From assembly GCA_016929555.1 (NCBI GenBank), contig JAFGIO010000211.1, positions 1-48,785 of the forward strand: a stretch of 48,785 bases of DNA. The letters are read 5' to 3'. Source of the DNA: Deltaproteobacteria bacterium. Its GTDB lineage: Bacteria > Desulfobacterota > Syntrophia > Syntrophales > JAFGIO01. The notes under the pieces were generated by a model that ran no database searches, had not been told where the DNA came from, and worked only from the letters and a program-made list of their open reading frames with translations. Shown in pieces: positions 33,610 to 41,111 of the stretch (the stretch's first letter is position 1; every line of letters starts with the position of its first letter). Made by a program: the position numbers and the translations under genes.

Positions 33610-34809
33610 GTGAATGTAAGATGTATCTTTCTTTCCATTCTGCTGCTGTTGACGGGCTGCGTGAAGGGAATCGCTCCGGTCGAAGTCTCTCCTGGGCCGA
33701 CTTCCCCGGTTGTCGTGGGCGGCGAAATAGGATGGCCTGCGGATGATCTCGATCGGGAATCCCTGATTAAGGCCCTTGAGAAGAGCCTCCTCTATTACGA
33801 CAGCCTGTCCGAAGAGCGTCTGCTGCCCTGGGGCGATGAACGGATTCCCGTCCACGATCTGAAGGAGACACTGCTGGCCTTTCGGGAAATTCTGCTCAGC
33901 GACGAACCGGTCGAACTCAGGGATAGAAAAATTGCCGAAACCTTCGAATTCAAACGTGCAGCCGGCATGGATGGACAAGGGACCGTTCTGGTCACGGGGT
34001 ATTATGAGCCCGTTTTGCAGGGATCGCTCGTCATGACGGATCGTTACCGTTTTCCGCTCTACGGGGTTCCCGATGATCTGTTGGCATTTGTACCTGAAGG
34101 GCTGACAAGGGGCGATGGGGAGCCTGTCGGCAGGTGGGAGAGGGACGCCCTGGTACCCTATTACAGCCGGGCGGATATCGATGAGGGGAGGGTTCTCGAG
34201 GGAAGGCGCCTCGAGATCGCCTGGGTGGACGATCCCGTCGAACGCTTTTATCTCCATATGCAGGGTTCGGGCCGGATCAGGCTTGAGGATGGCACGGAGG
34301 TCCGGATCGGCTATGCCGCATCCAACGGCCTGCCCTTCCGGAGTATCACAATTTACCTCCTGGAGCAGGGAAAGATCACCCGGACAGAGGCCGGCTATCG
34401 GGCCTTCAAGGGATACCTGAGAGGGCTCGGCCTGGAAGAACTCCTGCGTCTTTTCAGCTATAACGAGCGTTACGTCTTCTTCCGCCTCAGGACGGATGGT
34501 CCCCTGGGTTCCCTCAGGGTGCCGCTCACACCCGGGCGATCCATCGCCACGGATGCCGCGGTTTTTCCTGAAGGCGCCCTGGCGTACATGAGCATGCAAT
34601 TACCCGAATTCGACGAGGCGGGAAAGGTCGTTTCCTGGGGGCCCCTCCGCCGCTTCGTTCTCTCCCAGGATGCCGGCAATGCGATCCGGGGACCGGGCCG
34701 GGTGGATCTGTTTTGCGGCTCGGGTATCGAGCAGGAGCGTCTGGCCGGCAGCCTGAAGCAGAAGGGGGTACTTTATCTGCTTCTGAAAAAAGGGTCTTCG
34801 GCCCGGTAA
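33610..34809 (+). CDS. mltA: Membrane-bound lytic murein transglycosylase A (lipoprotein)
   Basis: A 399-residue lipoprotein: signal ending 'LLLLTGC' (Cys17), then the MltA domain with 'TGYYEP' (about 130-135) and 'HMQGSGRI', and the C-terminal 3D domain with 'DAGNAIRGPGRVDLFCGSG' near the end, which carries the catalytic Asp region. It cuts peptidoglycan glycan strands from the outer membrane side, which supports a two-membrane cell. The start is GTG; AAGAAAG upstream is a weak site. It ends the plus-strand series and is convergent with the radical SAM gene. Confidence 0.93.
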   Translation: MNVRCIFLSILLLLTGCVKGIAPVEVSPGPTSPVVVGGEIGWPADDLDRESLIKALEKSLLYYDSLSEERLLPWGDERIPVHDLKETLLAFREILLSDEPVELRDRKIAETFEFKRAAGMDGQGTVLVTGYYEPVLQGSLVMTDRYRFPLYGVPDDLLAFVPEGLTRGDGEPVGRWERDALVPYYSRADIDEGRVLEGRRLEIAWVDDPVERFYLHMQGSGRIRLEDGTEVRIGYAASNGLPFRSITIYLLEQGKITRTEAGYRAFKGYLRGLGLEELLRLFSYNERYVFFRLRTDGPLGSLRVPLTPGRSIATDAAVFPEGALAYMSMQLPEFDEAGKVVSWGPLRRFVLSQDAGNAIRGPGRVDLFCGSGIEQERLAGSLKQKGVLYLLLKKGSSAR

Positions 34810-34841
34810 AGGCAGCAGAACATTCACATGCAGCGGTTCCA

Positions 34842-36155
34842 TCAGACGGTGCCCGACGAGGGGAGCCCTGATCTGTTTGGTACTTGATCTTCTTTTGCCT
34901 TGATGTCCGTCATTTCGCCGGTCTCCCGCATGAAGCACCGGGGATCCTCGGCAAGATAATCTCCGTGGTAGGCAAGAGCCCGCCCACGACATCCTCCGCA
35001 GACGGTACGGAAATCGCACTTCCCGCAGAGTCCTTTCAAGGTGCTTTCTCGATTCCGCAGATTCTGAAAGACGACCGAATCCTCGTAGATTTCGCGAAAA
35101 GACGCTTCCCGGACATTGCCTGCCCTGATTTCGACAAAAGGGCAGGGCCAGATGTCCCCATCGGCTTTTATGTAGAGAAAACCCCTGCCTGCGGCGCAGC
35201 CGTGAAAAAGATGGCCGGCGATACGCAGGGCGGCGCCCTTGTCCAGTCCCTTTTTTCTCAGAAGATGAGGCCAGTACTGGGGACCGGCCACAGGCTCGAT
35301 GATCGTTTTCGTTTGTGCCTGTTTTTCGGCAATCAGCTCGCTGAGGTTTCGATTGGCCGATTTTTTCAGGGTGGCAGTTCCGATTTTTTCCCCCCTGCCT
35401 ACGGCGACGAGCTGGTACATGAGCATGATACTTGCTTCCTGAGCATCCACGAAATCGATCAGCTCGGGCAGGGCGGACATGTTGTATTCCATGGCCGTGG
35501 TATTGATCTGCAGGAGAATGCCCGCCTTACGGGTGGCCTCGATCGCCCGAAGCGTCAATTCGAAGGCGCCGGGACGATTCCTGATGTAATCGTGGATTCC
35601 GGGATCGGCTGCATCGAGGCTGATGGCGTTGCAAACGACGCCGTGATCTTTCAGCTTCCAGGCCATTTCTTCGTCGATGAGCGTTCCATTGGTGGCGATG
35701 ATGTTGGCGAAACCCACCTGCTGGGAGTGACGAAGCAGCGTGAAGATGTCCTTGCGGACCAAGGGTTCGCCTCCCGTGTAGACCAAGGCCCGGAAGCCAC
35801 CGACGTCGGCGATCTGGTCGATGAGTCTTTTTCCCTCGTCCGTCGTCAGTTCCCGGTGGTCTGCTTCGCCGCCTGCGGCGTGGCAATGAATGCAGCGCAG
35901 GTTGCAGGACGACGTCACCTCCCATACGGGATGGCCGGGATAACCGATACACCCCATGCCAAGAGCACCGTTCGAGACGGGCATCGATTTCAGGCTGTCA
36001 TGAAGCAGCCATTGAGGAAACCTTTTCCATCCATTGAGGTAACCCATCAGCAGGACGCTGCCCAGCTGCCTGCAGAGCAGCGTGGGCGGCCAGTAGAAGG
36101 GGCTGACTTTTTTCTTTACGGATCCGTTGTTCATAATCGGACTGTTCCATTCCAT
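34842..36155 (-). CDS. Radical SAM protein with SPASM-type C-terminal domain
   Basis: A 437-residue iron-sulfur enzyme. The radical SAM cluster motif CxxxCxxC is at C84/C88/C91 ('SSCNLRCIHCHA'), followed by 'YTGGEPLVRKD'. The C-terminal part has 'CAAGRGFLYIKADGDIWPC' and 'CGKCDFRTVCGGCRG' plus a late Cys ('DPRCF'), as in SPASM proteins that hold auxiliary [4Fe-4S] clusters. It resembles the AhbC/AhbD/NirJ and peptide-modifying branch; no precursor peptide or heme gene adjoins it, so no substrate is named. A TATAAT lies about 12 bases before the first ATG, so a second ATG seven codons in (36134) may be the real start. Confidence 0.85.
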   Translation of the reverse strand: MEWNSPIMNNGSVKKKVSPFYWPPTLLCRQLGSVLLMGYLNGWKRFPQWLLHDSLKSMPVSNGALGMGCIGYPGHPVWEVTSSCNLRCIHCHAAGGEADHRELTTDEGKRLIDQIADVGGFRALVYTGGEPLVRKDIFTLLRHSQQVGFANIIATNGTLIDEEMAWKLKDHGVVCNAISLDAADPGIHDYIRNRPGAFELTLRAIEATRKAGILLQINTTAMEYNMSALPELIDFVDAQEASIMLMYQLVAVGRGEKIGTATLKKSANRNLSELIAEKQAQTKTIIEPVAGPQYWPHLLRKKGLDKGAALRIAGHLFHGCAAGRGFLYIKADGDIWPCPFVEIRAGNVREASFREIYEDSVVFQNLRNRESTLKGLCGKCDFRTVCGGCRGRALAYHGDYLAEDPRCFMRETGEMTDIKAKEDQVPNRSGLPSSGTV

Positions 36156-36202
36156 CCGGATTGAATATTATAGCACCGTCTGAGACATTGCTGACGCTTT
36201 TA

Positions 36203-37126
36203 TCAGGAAAAGGCCAGGATGTAACTTGCCGTGGTACCGAGATTGACGACGATGTTCAGTCCACACAGTCTTTCCAGCAATGCACGATTCTCGTATTTAC
36301 CCATCAACATCATGGCTGCGATCCAGGCGGCGAGGGCGGCGACAGGCGAATAGAAGTACAGCAGCTTCCTTGGGACGCCCGGGTCAATGGACAGAAGCGC
36401 CGCCGCCCAACTCAGCAGCGAGGCCATGGCGTAAAGGAATGCCCCCCTCCTTTCGCCCAGCCTGACAAGGAGGTTCTTTTTCCCCGTTGTCTTGTCGGCC
36501 GGATAATCGGGAAATTCGTTGAGAAGGATTACGTTGAATATCGTGAGTCCTATGGGAATGCTTATCCAGTGTATGATAGGGTCGATATAACCACACTGGA
36601 TATAGAAAGCTACGGCTACGGGAAGCCAACCGTAGCAGAAGCCGATGAACAGCTCACCGAATCCCCTTTCGACAAGCCGTACCGGTCTTGTTGAATAGAA
36701 AAAACCCGGGAAGGCGCCCAGGAAACCGAGAAAGAGGGTATAGGGACCTGTCCGGAAATGGAACTGTAGGGCAACACCGATGATGCCCGCAGCCCCAAGG
36801 GTTATGATGCTGGTCCAGAGGGCTACCTGGCGGGGAAGGATGCCCGCAGGGACCACGCCCGACCCGCCGGCGAACCTGCTTGCGTACCATCGCTGCGATA
36901 TCGCGTCTTCTCTATAATCGAAATATTCTCCTGCGTGGTATGTCGAGAGCATAATCATAACGACGGCCGTCGCCCCAAGCAAAAAAATGCTGATGCTGAA
37001 CAAACCATCGAATCTCCAGGCGAGGAAGGTTCCCAAAAAGAAAGGCAGAACGCCCACGGTGTGGAAGGGGGGTCTCGAGAGCTGCAACCAGGCCTTCAAT
37101 GTTGGGTATGCGCTTGATTTCCCCAT
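36203..37126 (-). CDS. UbiA-family prenyltransferase
   Basis: A 307-residue membrane protein with about eight or nine helices. The two Asp-rich motifs of the UbiA superfamily are visible: 'EYFDYREDA' (67-75) and 'EFPDYPADKTTGKKNL' (204-219). MenA-like enzymes add a polyprenyl chain to dihydroxynaphthoate for menaquinone; a quinone or heme role is likely, but the second motif fits several subgroups. I chose the ATG at 37126 with AAAAGGAAAAC upstream. It precedes the radical SAM gene by about 50 bases on the same strand, and may share a pathway with it. Confidence 0.85.
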   Translation of the reverse strand: MGKSSAYPTLKAWLQLSRPPFHTVGVLPFFLGTFLAWRFDGLFSISIFLLGATAVVMIMLSTYHAGEYFDYREDAISQRWYASRFAGGSGVVPAGILPRQVALWTSIITLGAAGIIGVALQFHFRTGPYTLFLGFLGAFPGFFYSTRPVRLVERGFGELFIGFCYGWLPVAVAFYIQCGYIDPIIHWISIPIGLTIFNVILLNEFPDYPADKTTGKKNLLVRLGERRGAFLYAMASLLSWAAALLSIDPGVPRKLLYFYSPVAALAAWIAAMMLMGKYENRALLERLCGLNIVVNLGTTASYILAFS

Positions 37127-37546
37127 TGTTTTCCTTTTGATTCCTTTCACTTGTTCGTCGGGACTGTCACCTAACACAAAGAAAATGCATTGTCAAATTG
37201 CCGCAAGTCCCATGATGACAGAGAGAGATGTGATTTTTCCACAGGAGCGTGATTTTTTCTTGATTGTTGTTTCCCTTTGTGTTAGTGATAGCGCAACGTT
37301 CACGTTCAAAGCCAGTATCACATTGGCTTTCCAAGCCGGGAGATATGCCCTGAGAGTTATAGAGGGATATACGCTTCATCAAACCAAGCTCACTGTAAAA
37401 GGTGTTATCATACTGATGTGATTTGCCTTTTCCTGCATAACGGTATTCAGATGGCGGTTTGGGCCGGTCTTTAGGCCGGCTTGATGGGAAGTCGATATGC
37501 AGTCTTCTCTTTTTACAAAATAATTCATTAAGGGGGGCAAGAAAGT
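37127..37546. other. Divergent gap upstream of UbiA-like and HU genes
   Basis: About 420 bases, AT-richer near 37220-37430. It holds the spaced inverted repeat listed separately and a hairpin of GCCGG/CCGGC near 37463-37480 ahead of HU. It should carry promoters for both sides. The open frames here have no family resemblance. Confidence 0.5.
37171..37285. promoter_or_regulatory. Widely spaced 11-base inverted repeat
   Basis: CTAACACAAAG (37171-37181) and CTTTGTGTTAG (37275-37285) are perfect complements, extended outward to TCAC/GTGA with one base slipped, 93 bases apart, between the UbiA-like gene and HU. It could be paired sites for one regulator with looping. Chance cannot be excluded. 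Confidence 0.35.
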
Positions 37547-37819
37547 ATGACGAAGGCGGAATTAGTAGCTGTGATGGCGGATGAAGCGGGGATCACGAAA
37601 GCGGCAGCAGGGAAGGCGCTTCAGGCCTTTGTGGACTCGGTGGGAAAGGAACTGAAGAAGAATGGGAAGCTTGGACTCGTTGGATTCGGCACTTTTTCCG
37701 TCGTAAAGAGAAAATCCAGAGAGGGCAGGAATCCCCAGACAGGCAAGACCATCAAGATTCCGGCGAAAAAAGTGGTTAAGTTCAAAGCAGGGAAGGCCCT
37801 TTCCGAAAAGGCCAAGTAG
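37547..37819 (+). CDS. HU family DNA-binding protein
   Basis: A 90-residue histone-like protein, full length. '[18 protein letters not shown]' begins the helical body; '[21 protein letters not shown]' is the DNA-binding arm with the conserved Arg-Asn-Pro, and '[15 protein letters not shown]' the end. It forms a dimer that bends DNA. A strong site AAGGGGGGCAAG precedes the ATG and a hairpin terminator follows, so it is a single-gene unit. Confidence 0.97.
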   Translation: MTKAELVAVMADEAGITKAAAGKALQAFVDSVGKELKKNGKLGLVGFGTFSVVKRKSREGRNPQTGKTIKIPAKKVVKFKAGKALSEKAK

Positions 37820-37846
37820 AAAAAGGCAGCAGGGGCATCATAAAGG

Positions 37847-37875
37847 TCAAGGCCTCCCCGACAGGGAGGCCTTGA
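37847..37875 (+). terminator. Hairpin terminator after HU
   Basis: TCAAGGCCTCCC pairs perfectly with GGGAGGCCTTGA over a CGACA loop, 28 bases after the HU stop. The downstream tract is only weakly T-rich (TGATTCCC), so it may be imperfect, but stem length and position favour a terminator. Confidence 0.65.
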
Positions 37876-38087
37876 TGATTCCCATCCTGTATTTCATTGC
37901 TTCGTTCCGAAGAACCTCAAAGAAACCTCAACAGATCGGGCCGAGAAAGGTCTCATAGCCGAAGGTGCTTTATCTTGTAACGGCCTCGCCGATTGACAGG
38001 CAGGTGTCTTTTTGTTATAGGTCCGCCGTGTACGGGCTTCATTGAGCCGGCGCTCCATCATCCATTTCAGTTCTTAAGGGAGGCATT

Positions 38088-39077
38088 TTGACGAGGAAAC
38101 GCATCGTTAGCGGCATGAGGCCCACGGGGAAGCTGCATCTTGGAAACCTTCACGGAGCCCTGGCCAACTGGGTCGATCTCCAGAACAGCGGGGAATACGA
38201 TTGTTTCTATTTCGTGGCGGACTGGCACGCCCTGACCAGCGATTACGGCAATACGGAACAGATCCGGGAGTACGCTCTGGGCATGGCCATGGACTGGCTC
38301 AGTGTCGGTCTCGATCCAGGCAAAAGCACCCTTTTTATTCAGTCCCGCATCCAGGAGCACGCCGAGCTTTTTCTTCTCCTTTCCATGATTACACCCCTGC
38401 CATGGCTGGAGAGGAATCCCACCTATAAGGAGATGAAATCGGAGCTTGCCGACAGGGACCTATCGACCTTTGGTTTTCTTGGTTATCCGGTTCTGCAGGC
38501 TGCGGATATCATCATATATAAAGCCTACGGTGTCCCGGTAGGGGTCGATCAACTCCCCCACATAGAGCTGACCCGGGAGATCGCCCGACGGTTCAATTTC
38601 TTTTACCGGGAGATCTTCCCTATTCCGGAACCGCTGCTGACGAATGTACCGAAACTCCTCGGCACGGACGGACGAAAAATGAGCAAATCCTACGAGAATT
38701 CCATTTACATCAGCGATCGGGCCGATGTTCTCAAGGGCAAGGTAGAATCCATGTTCACGGATCCGCAGAGGATGCGGCGCAGGGACCCCGGGAGGCCGGA
38801 ACTTTGTAATGTCTTTTCTTTTCATGGAATCTACTCAAGCGAGGCCGATGTCCAGGAAATTTCAAGGGAGTGCAGACAGGCAGGCATAGGCTGTACGGAC
38901 TGCAAACGTCGTCTCGCCGCAAGGATCGGGGAGGCCATGATGCCCGTTCACGACCGCCTGGCCTATTATCAAAACCATGTCAATGAAGTCGAGGAAATCA
39001 TGACTGAGGGCACGCTCAGGGCAACAGGGGAGGCACGGGCTACCATGCAAGAGGTCCGGGAAGCCCTGAAGATCTAA
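38088..39077 (+). CDS. trpS: Tryptophanyl-tRNA synthetase
   Basis: A 329-residue class I synthetase that charges tRNA-Trp. The HIGH-type motif is 'PTGKLHLGN' (12-20) and the KMSKS loop 'GRKMSKSYEN' (195-204); both are intact and the length is normal. The start is TTG (TTGACGAGG), five bases after AAGGGAGG; no ATG lies near with a site. No T-box or attenuator was recognised upstream. It begins a plus-strand operon, ending two bases before scpA. Confidence 0.96.
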   Translation: MTRKRIVSGMRPTGKLHLGNLHGALANWVDLQNSGEYDCFYFVADWHALTSDYGNTEQIREYALGMAMDWLSVGLDPGKSTLFIQSRIQEHAELFLLLSMITPLPWLERNPTYKEMKSELADRDLSTFGFLGYPVLQAADIIIYKAYGVPVGVDQLPHIELTREIARRFNFFYREIFPIPEPLLTNVPKLLGTDGRKMSKSYENSIYISDRADVLKGKVESMFTDPQRMRRRDPGRPELCNVFSFHGIYSSEADVQEISRECRQAGIGCTDCKRRLAARIGEAMMPVHDRLAYYQNHVNEVEEIMTEGTLRATGEARATMQEVREALKI

Positions 39078-39079
39078 TC

Positions 39080-39799
39080 ATGGGTTACGAGGTCAAACTC
39101 GATATTTTTGAAGGGCCCCTCGATCTTCTCCTCTATCTTATCAGGAAAAACAAAATCGATATTTATGACATACCGATTTCCCTCATTACCGAGCAGTATC
39201 TACAATACCTGCGGGTCATGAAATCGCTGAGTCTCGATCTGGCCGGCGAATACCTGGTGCTGGCTTCGACCCTCGTTCATATCAAATCCCAGATGCTGCT
39301 TCCCTCGCCGGTCCTGGAAGGAGAGGACGAGGTCGATCCCCGGGCGGAACTTGTCCGCCAGCTCATCGACTACCAGGCATTCAAGGAAGCTGCAGCGGCC
39401 CTGGAAGGCCGGCCTATGCTGGAACGCGATCTCTTCACGCGCGGCGATCATACCGAGGAAATGCCGGGCAGCGAAGACGATCAAGAAAGATTCGAGGAAA
39501 TGAGCGTCTTTGCGCTCATCGAGGCCTTCGGAAGGATGGTGGCCAGGATGGATGCGTCGGAGAAGCTGCAGATCGATATGGAAAAAATTTCCCTGGCAGA
39601 CAGGATCGACGAGATCATGGAGCGGCTTGCACGGGAGGGCTCTCTGTCCTTCGATGCCCTGATGGAGCGGCAATGTGATCGTCGGCGGCTGATTTATACC
39701 TTTCTTGCAATTCTTGAAATGGTGAGGCTGCGGATGATCAGGATATATCAGAGAAAGCCTTTCGGAGCCATCCGGATCGTTCTTGCCGTGGAGGGCTGA
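39080..39799 (+). CDS. scpA: Segregation and condensation protein A
   Basis: A 239-residue kleisin of the SMC-ScpAB complex that compacts chromosomes. 'VKLDIFEGPLDLLLYLIRK' at 5-23, 'LVHIKSQMLLP' and the C-terminal winged-helix ending 'RRLIYTFLAILEMVRLRMI' are typical. It starts two bases after trpS and ends right at the scpB start, so it is translationally coupled on both sides. No smc gene is in the window. Confidence 0.95.
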   Translation: MGYEVKLDIFEGPLDLLLYLIRKNKIDIYDIPISLITEQYLQYLRVMKSLSLDLAGEYLVLASTLVHIKSQMLLPSPVLEGEDEVDPRAELVRQLIDYQAFKEAAAALEGRPMLERDLFTRGDHTEEMPGSEDDQERFEEMSVFALIEAFGRMVARMDASEKLQIDMEKISLADRIDEIMERLAREGSLSFDALMERQCDRRRLIYTFLAILEMVRLRMIRIYQRKPFGAIRIVLAVEG

Positions 39800-40321
39800 A
39801 TGGAACATATCAAGGCAATCATCGAAGCCCTCGTTTTTGCTTCCGAATCTCCATTGTCTATCGATAGGATCGCTGAAACCCTGGAAGGCATCGATCGAAA
39901 GGAAATCGTTGCGGTGCTCTCCACCCTCGCGGAAGAACATGAGGCTCGCGGCGGCGGTTTTTTGCTCAAGGAGGTTGCCCAGGGATTTCAATTCAGGACG
40001 AGGCCTTCCCTTGGCTCCTGGATAAGGCGCCTCAAGCGTTCCAAACCCTTGACCCTGACCCCGGCAGCCTTGGAGACCCTCGCCATTGTCGCCTATCGCC
40101 AGCCCGTCGTCAAGGCGGAGATCGACCGAATCCGGGGCGTCGATGCGGGAGGACCTCTCAAGGGACTGTTGGAAAAGAAACTGGTTCGCATCCAGGGCCG
40201 CAAAGATGTACCTGGGCGTCCGATCATTTATGGAACGACGAAGAAGTTTTTGGAGGTCTTCACGCTTAAGGACCTTTCGGAATTGCCTACTTTGAAGGAA
40301 TTCAAGGATCTGCAGGGATGA
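39800..40321 (+). CDS. scpB: Segregation and condensation protein B
   Basis: A 173-residue winged-helix partner of ScpA in the SMC complex. 'IIEALVFASESPLSIDRIAE' opens the first domain; 'LETLAIVAYRQPVVKAEIDRIRGVD' marks the second, and 'GRPIIYGTTKKFLEVF' the end. The length is normal. It starts directly after the scpA stop and lies seven bases before rluB, an arrangement common in many bacteria. Confidence 0.96.
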   Translation: MEHIKAIIEALVFASESPLSIDRIAETLEGIDRKEIVAVLSTLAEEHEARGGGFLLKEVAQGFQFRTRPSLGSWIRRLKRSKPLTLTPAALETLAIVAYRQPVVKAEIDRIRGVDAGGPLKGLLEKKLVRIQGRKDVPGRPIIYGTTKKFLEVFTLKDLSELPTLKEFKDLQG

Positions 40322-40328
40322 AACGGCC

Positions 40329-41078
40329 ATGGAAGAGCGTCTCCAGAAGATCATAGCCCGTTGCGGCGTGGCGTCGCGACGGGCCGCCGAGACCCTGATC
40401 AGCCAGGGAAGGGTCAGCATAAACGGGGTCACCGTAAAAACTCTTGGCGTGAAGGCCGATTCCGACAAGGATGAAATTCGTGTCGACGGGAAGCTCATCG
40501 CCCTGGAGGAGACAAAGGTTTACCTCATGCTGAACAAGCCAAGGGGCTATGTCACCTCTCTCAGGGATCCTCAAAACCGCCCCATCGTCAGCGATCTTCT
40601 GGATGGCGTTACGGAGAGGGTGTTTCCGATAGGACGGCTGGATTACGACTCCGAAGGAATGCTGTTGCTGACGAACGATGGTCAGTTGGCACAGAGGCTT
40701 TCCCATCCGCGTTACAGGATTCCCAAAACCTACCGGGTGAAGATCGATGGGAAACTGACAAGGGGGGATGTCCGATCCATTGCGCTGGGAATCGACCTCG
40801 ACGACGGCCTTTTCAAACCGGAAAGCCTCAACATGGAAAAGTTCAACAGGAAGAGCTCCTGGCTGGTGCTTACCGTGAGTGAAGGACGGAACCGACTGAT
40901 CAGAAGGGGATTCCAGGCTTTGGGATACAACGTATCGAGACTGGTTCGCATCGCCATCGCCGATCTTCGTTTGGATGCCCTTGGGGAAGGGAAGTACAGG
41001 CATCTTACCCCCGGCGAAGTGAAGAGACTTGCAGCCCTGTTGGCAAGCAGTGGCGGTAAAGATACGACCCGCCGGTGA
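40329..41078 (+). CDS. rluB: 23S rRNA pseudouridine synthase, RluB family
   Basis: A 249-residue RsuA/RluB-type enzyme: an N-terminal S4 domain (about 2-60, 'QKIIARCGVASRRAAETLI') and a catalytic domain with 'YVTSLRDPQNRP' and 'FPIGRLDYDSEGMLLLTND', which holds the nucleophilic Asp. It isomerizes a uridine of large-subunit rRNA. The ATG sits eight bases after scpB. It ends the operon and is convergent with the diadenylate cyclase gene. RluE/RsuA-like specificity cannot be ruled out. Confidence 0.92.
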   Translation: MEERLQKIIARCGVASRRAAETLISQGRVSINGVTVKTLGVKADSDKDEIRVDGKLIALEETKVYLMLNKPRGYVTSLRDPQNRPIVSDLLDGVTERVFPIGRLDYDSEGMLLLTNDGQLAQRLSHPRYRIPKTYRVKIDGKLTRGDVRSIALGIDLDDGLFKPESLNMEKFNRKSSWLVLTVSEGRNRLIRRGFQALGYNVSRLVRIAIADLRLDALGEGKYRHLTPGEVKRLAALLASSGGKDTTRR

Positions 41079-41111
41079 GAAGACCCGTGCCGTTGTGCAG
41101 CAGGCGGATCC

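Noticed and set aside
32983-34599. A 538-codon minus-strand open frame opposite recN's end, argA and mltA
   Set aside because: It spans three real plus-strand genes; GC-rich codon bias leaves the opposite frame open by chance.
37463-37480. Hairpin GCCGG/CCGGC as a terminator before HU
   Set aside because: Short stem, no T run, and no gene ends upstream on that strand.
39200-40498. A 432-codon minus-strand frame opposite scpA and scpB
   Set aside because: Antisense to two well-recognised genes with intact motifs; no motif of its own.
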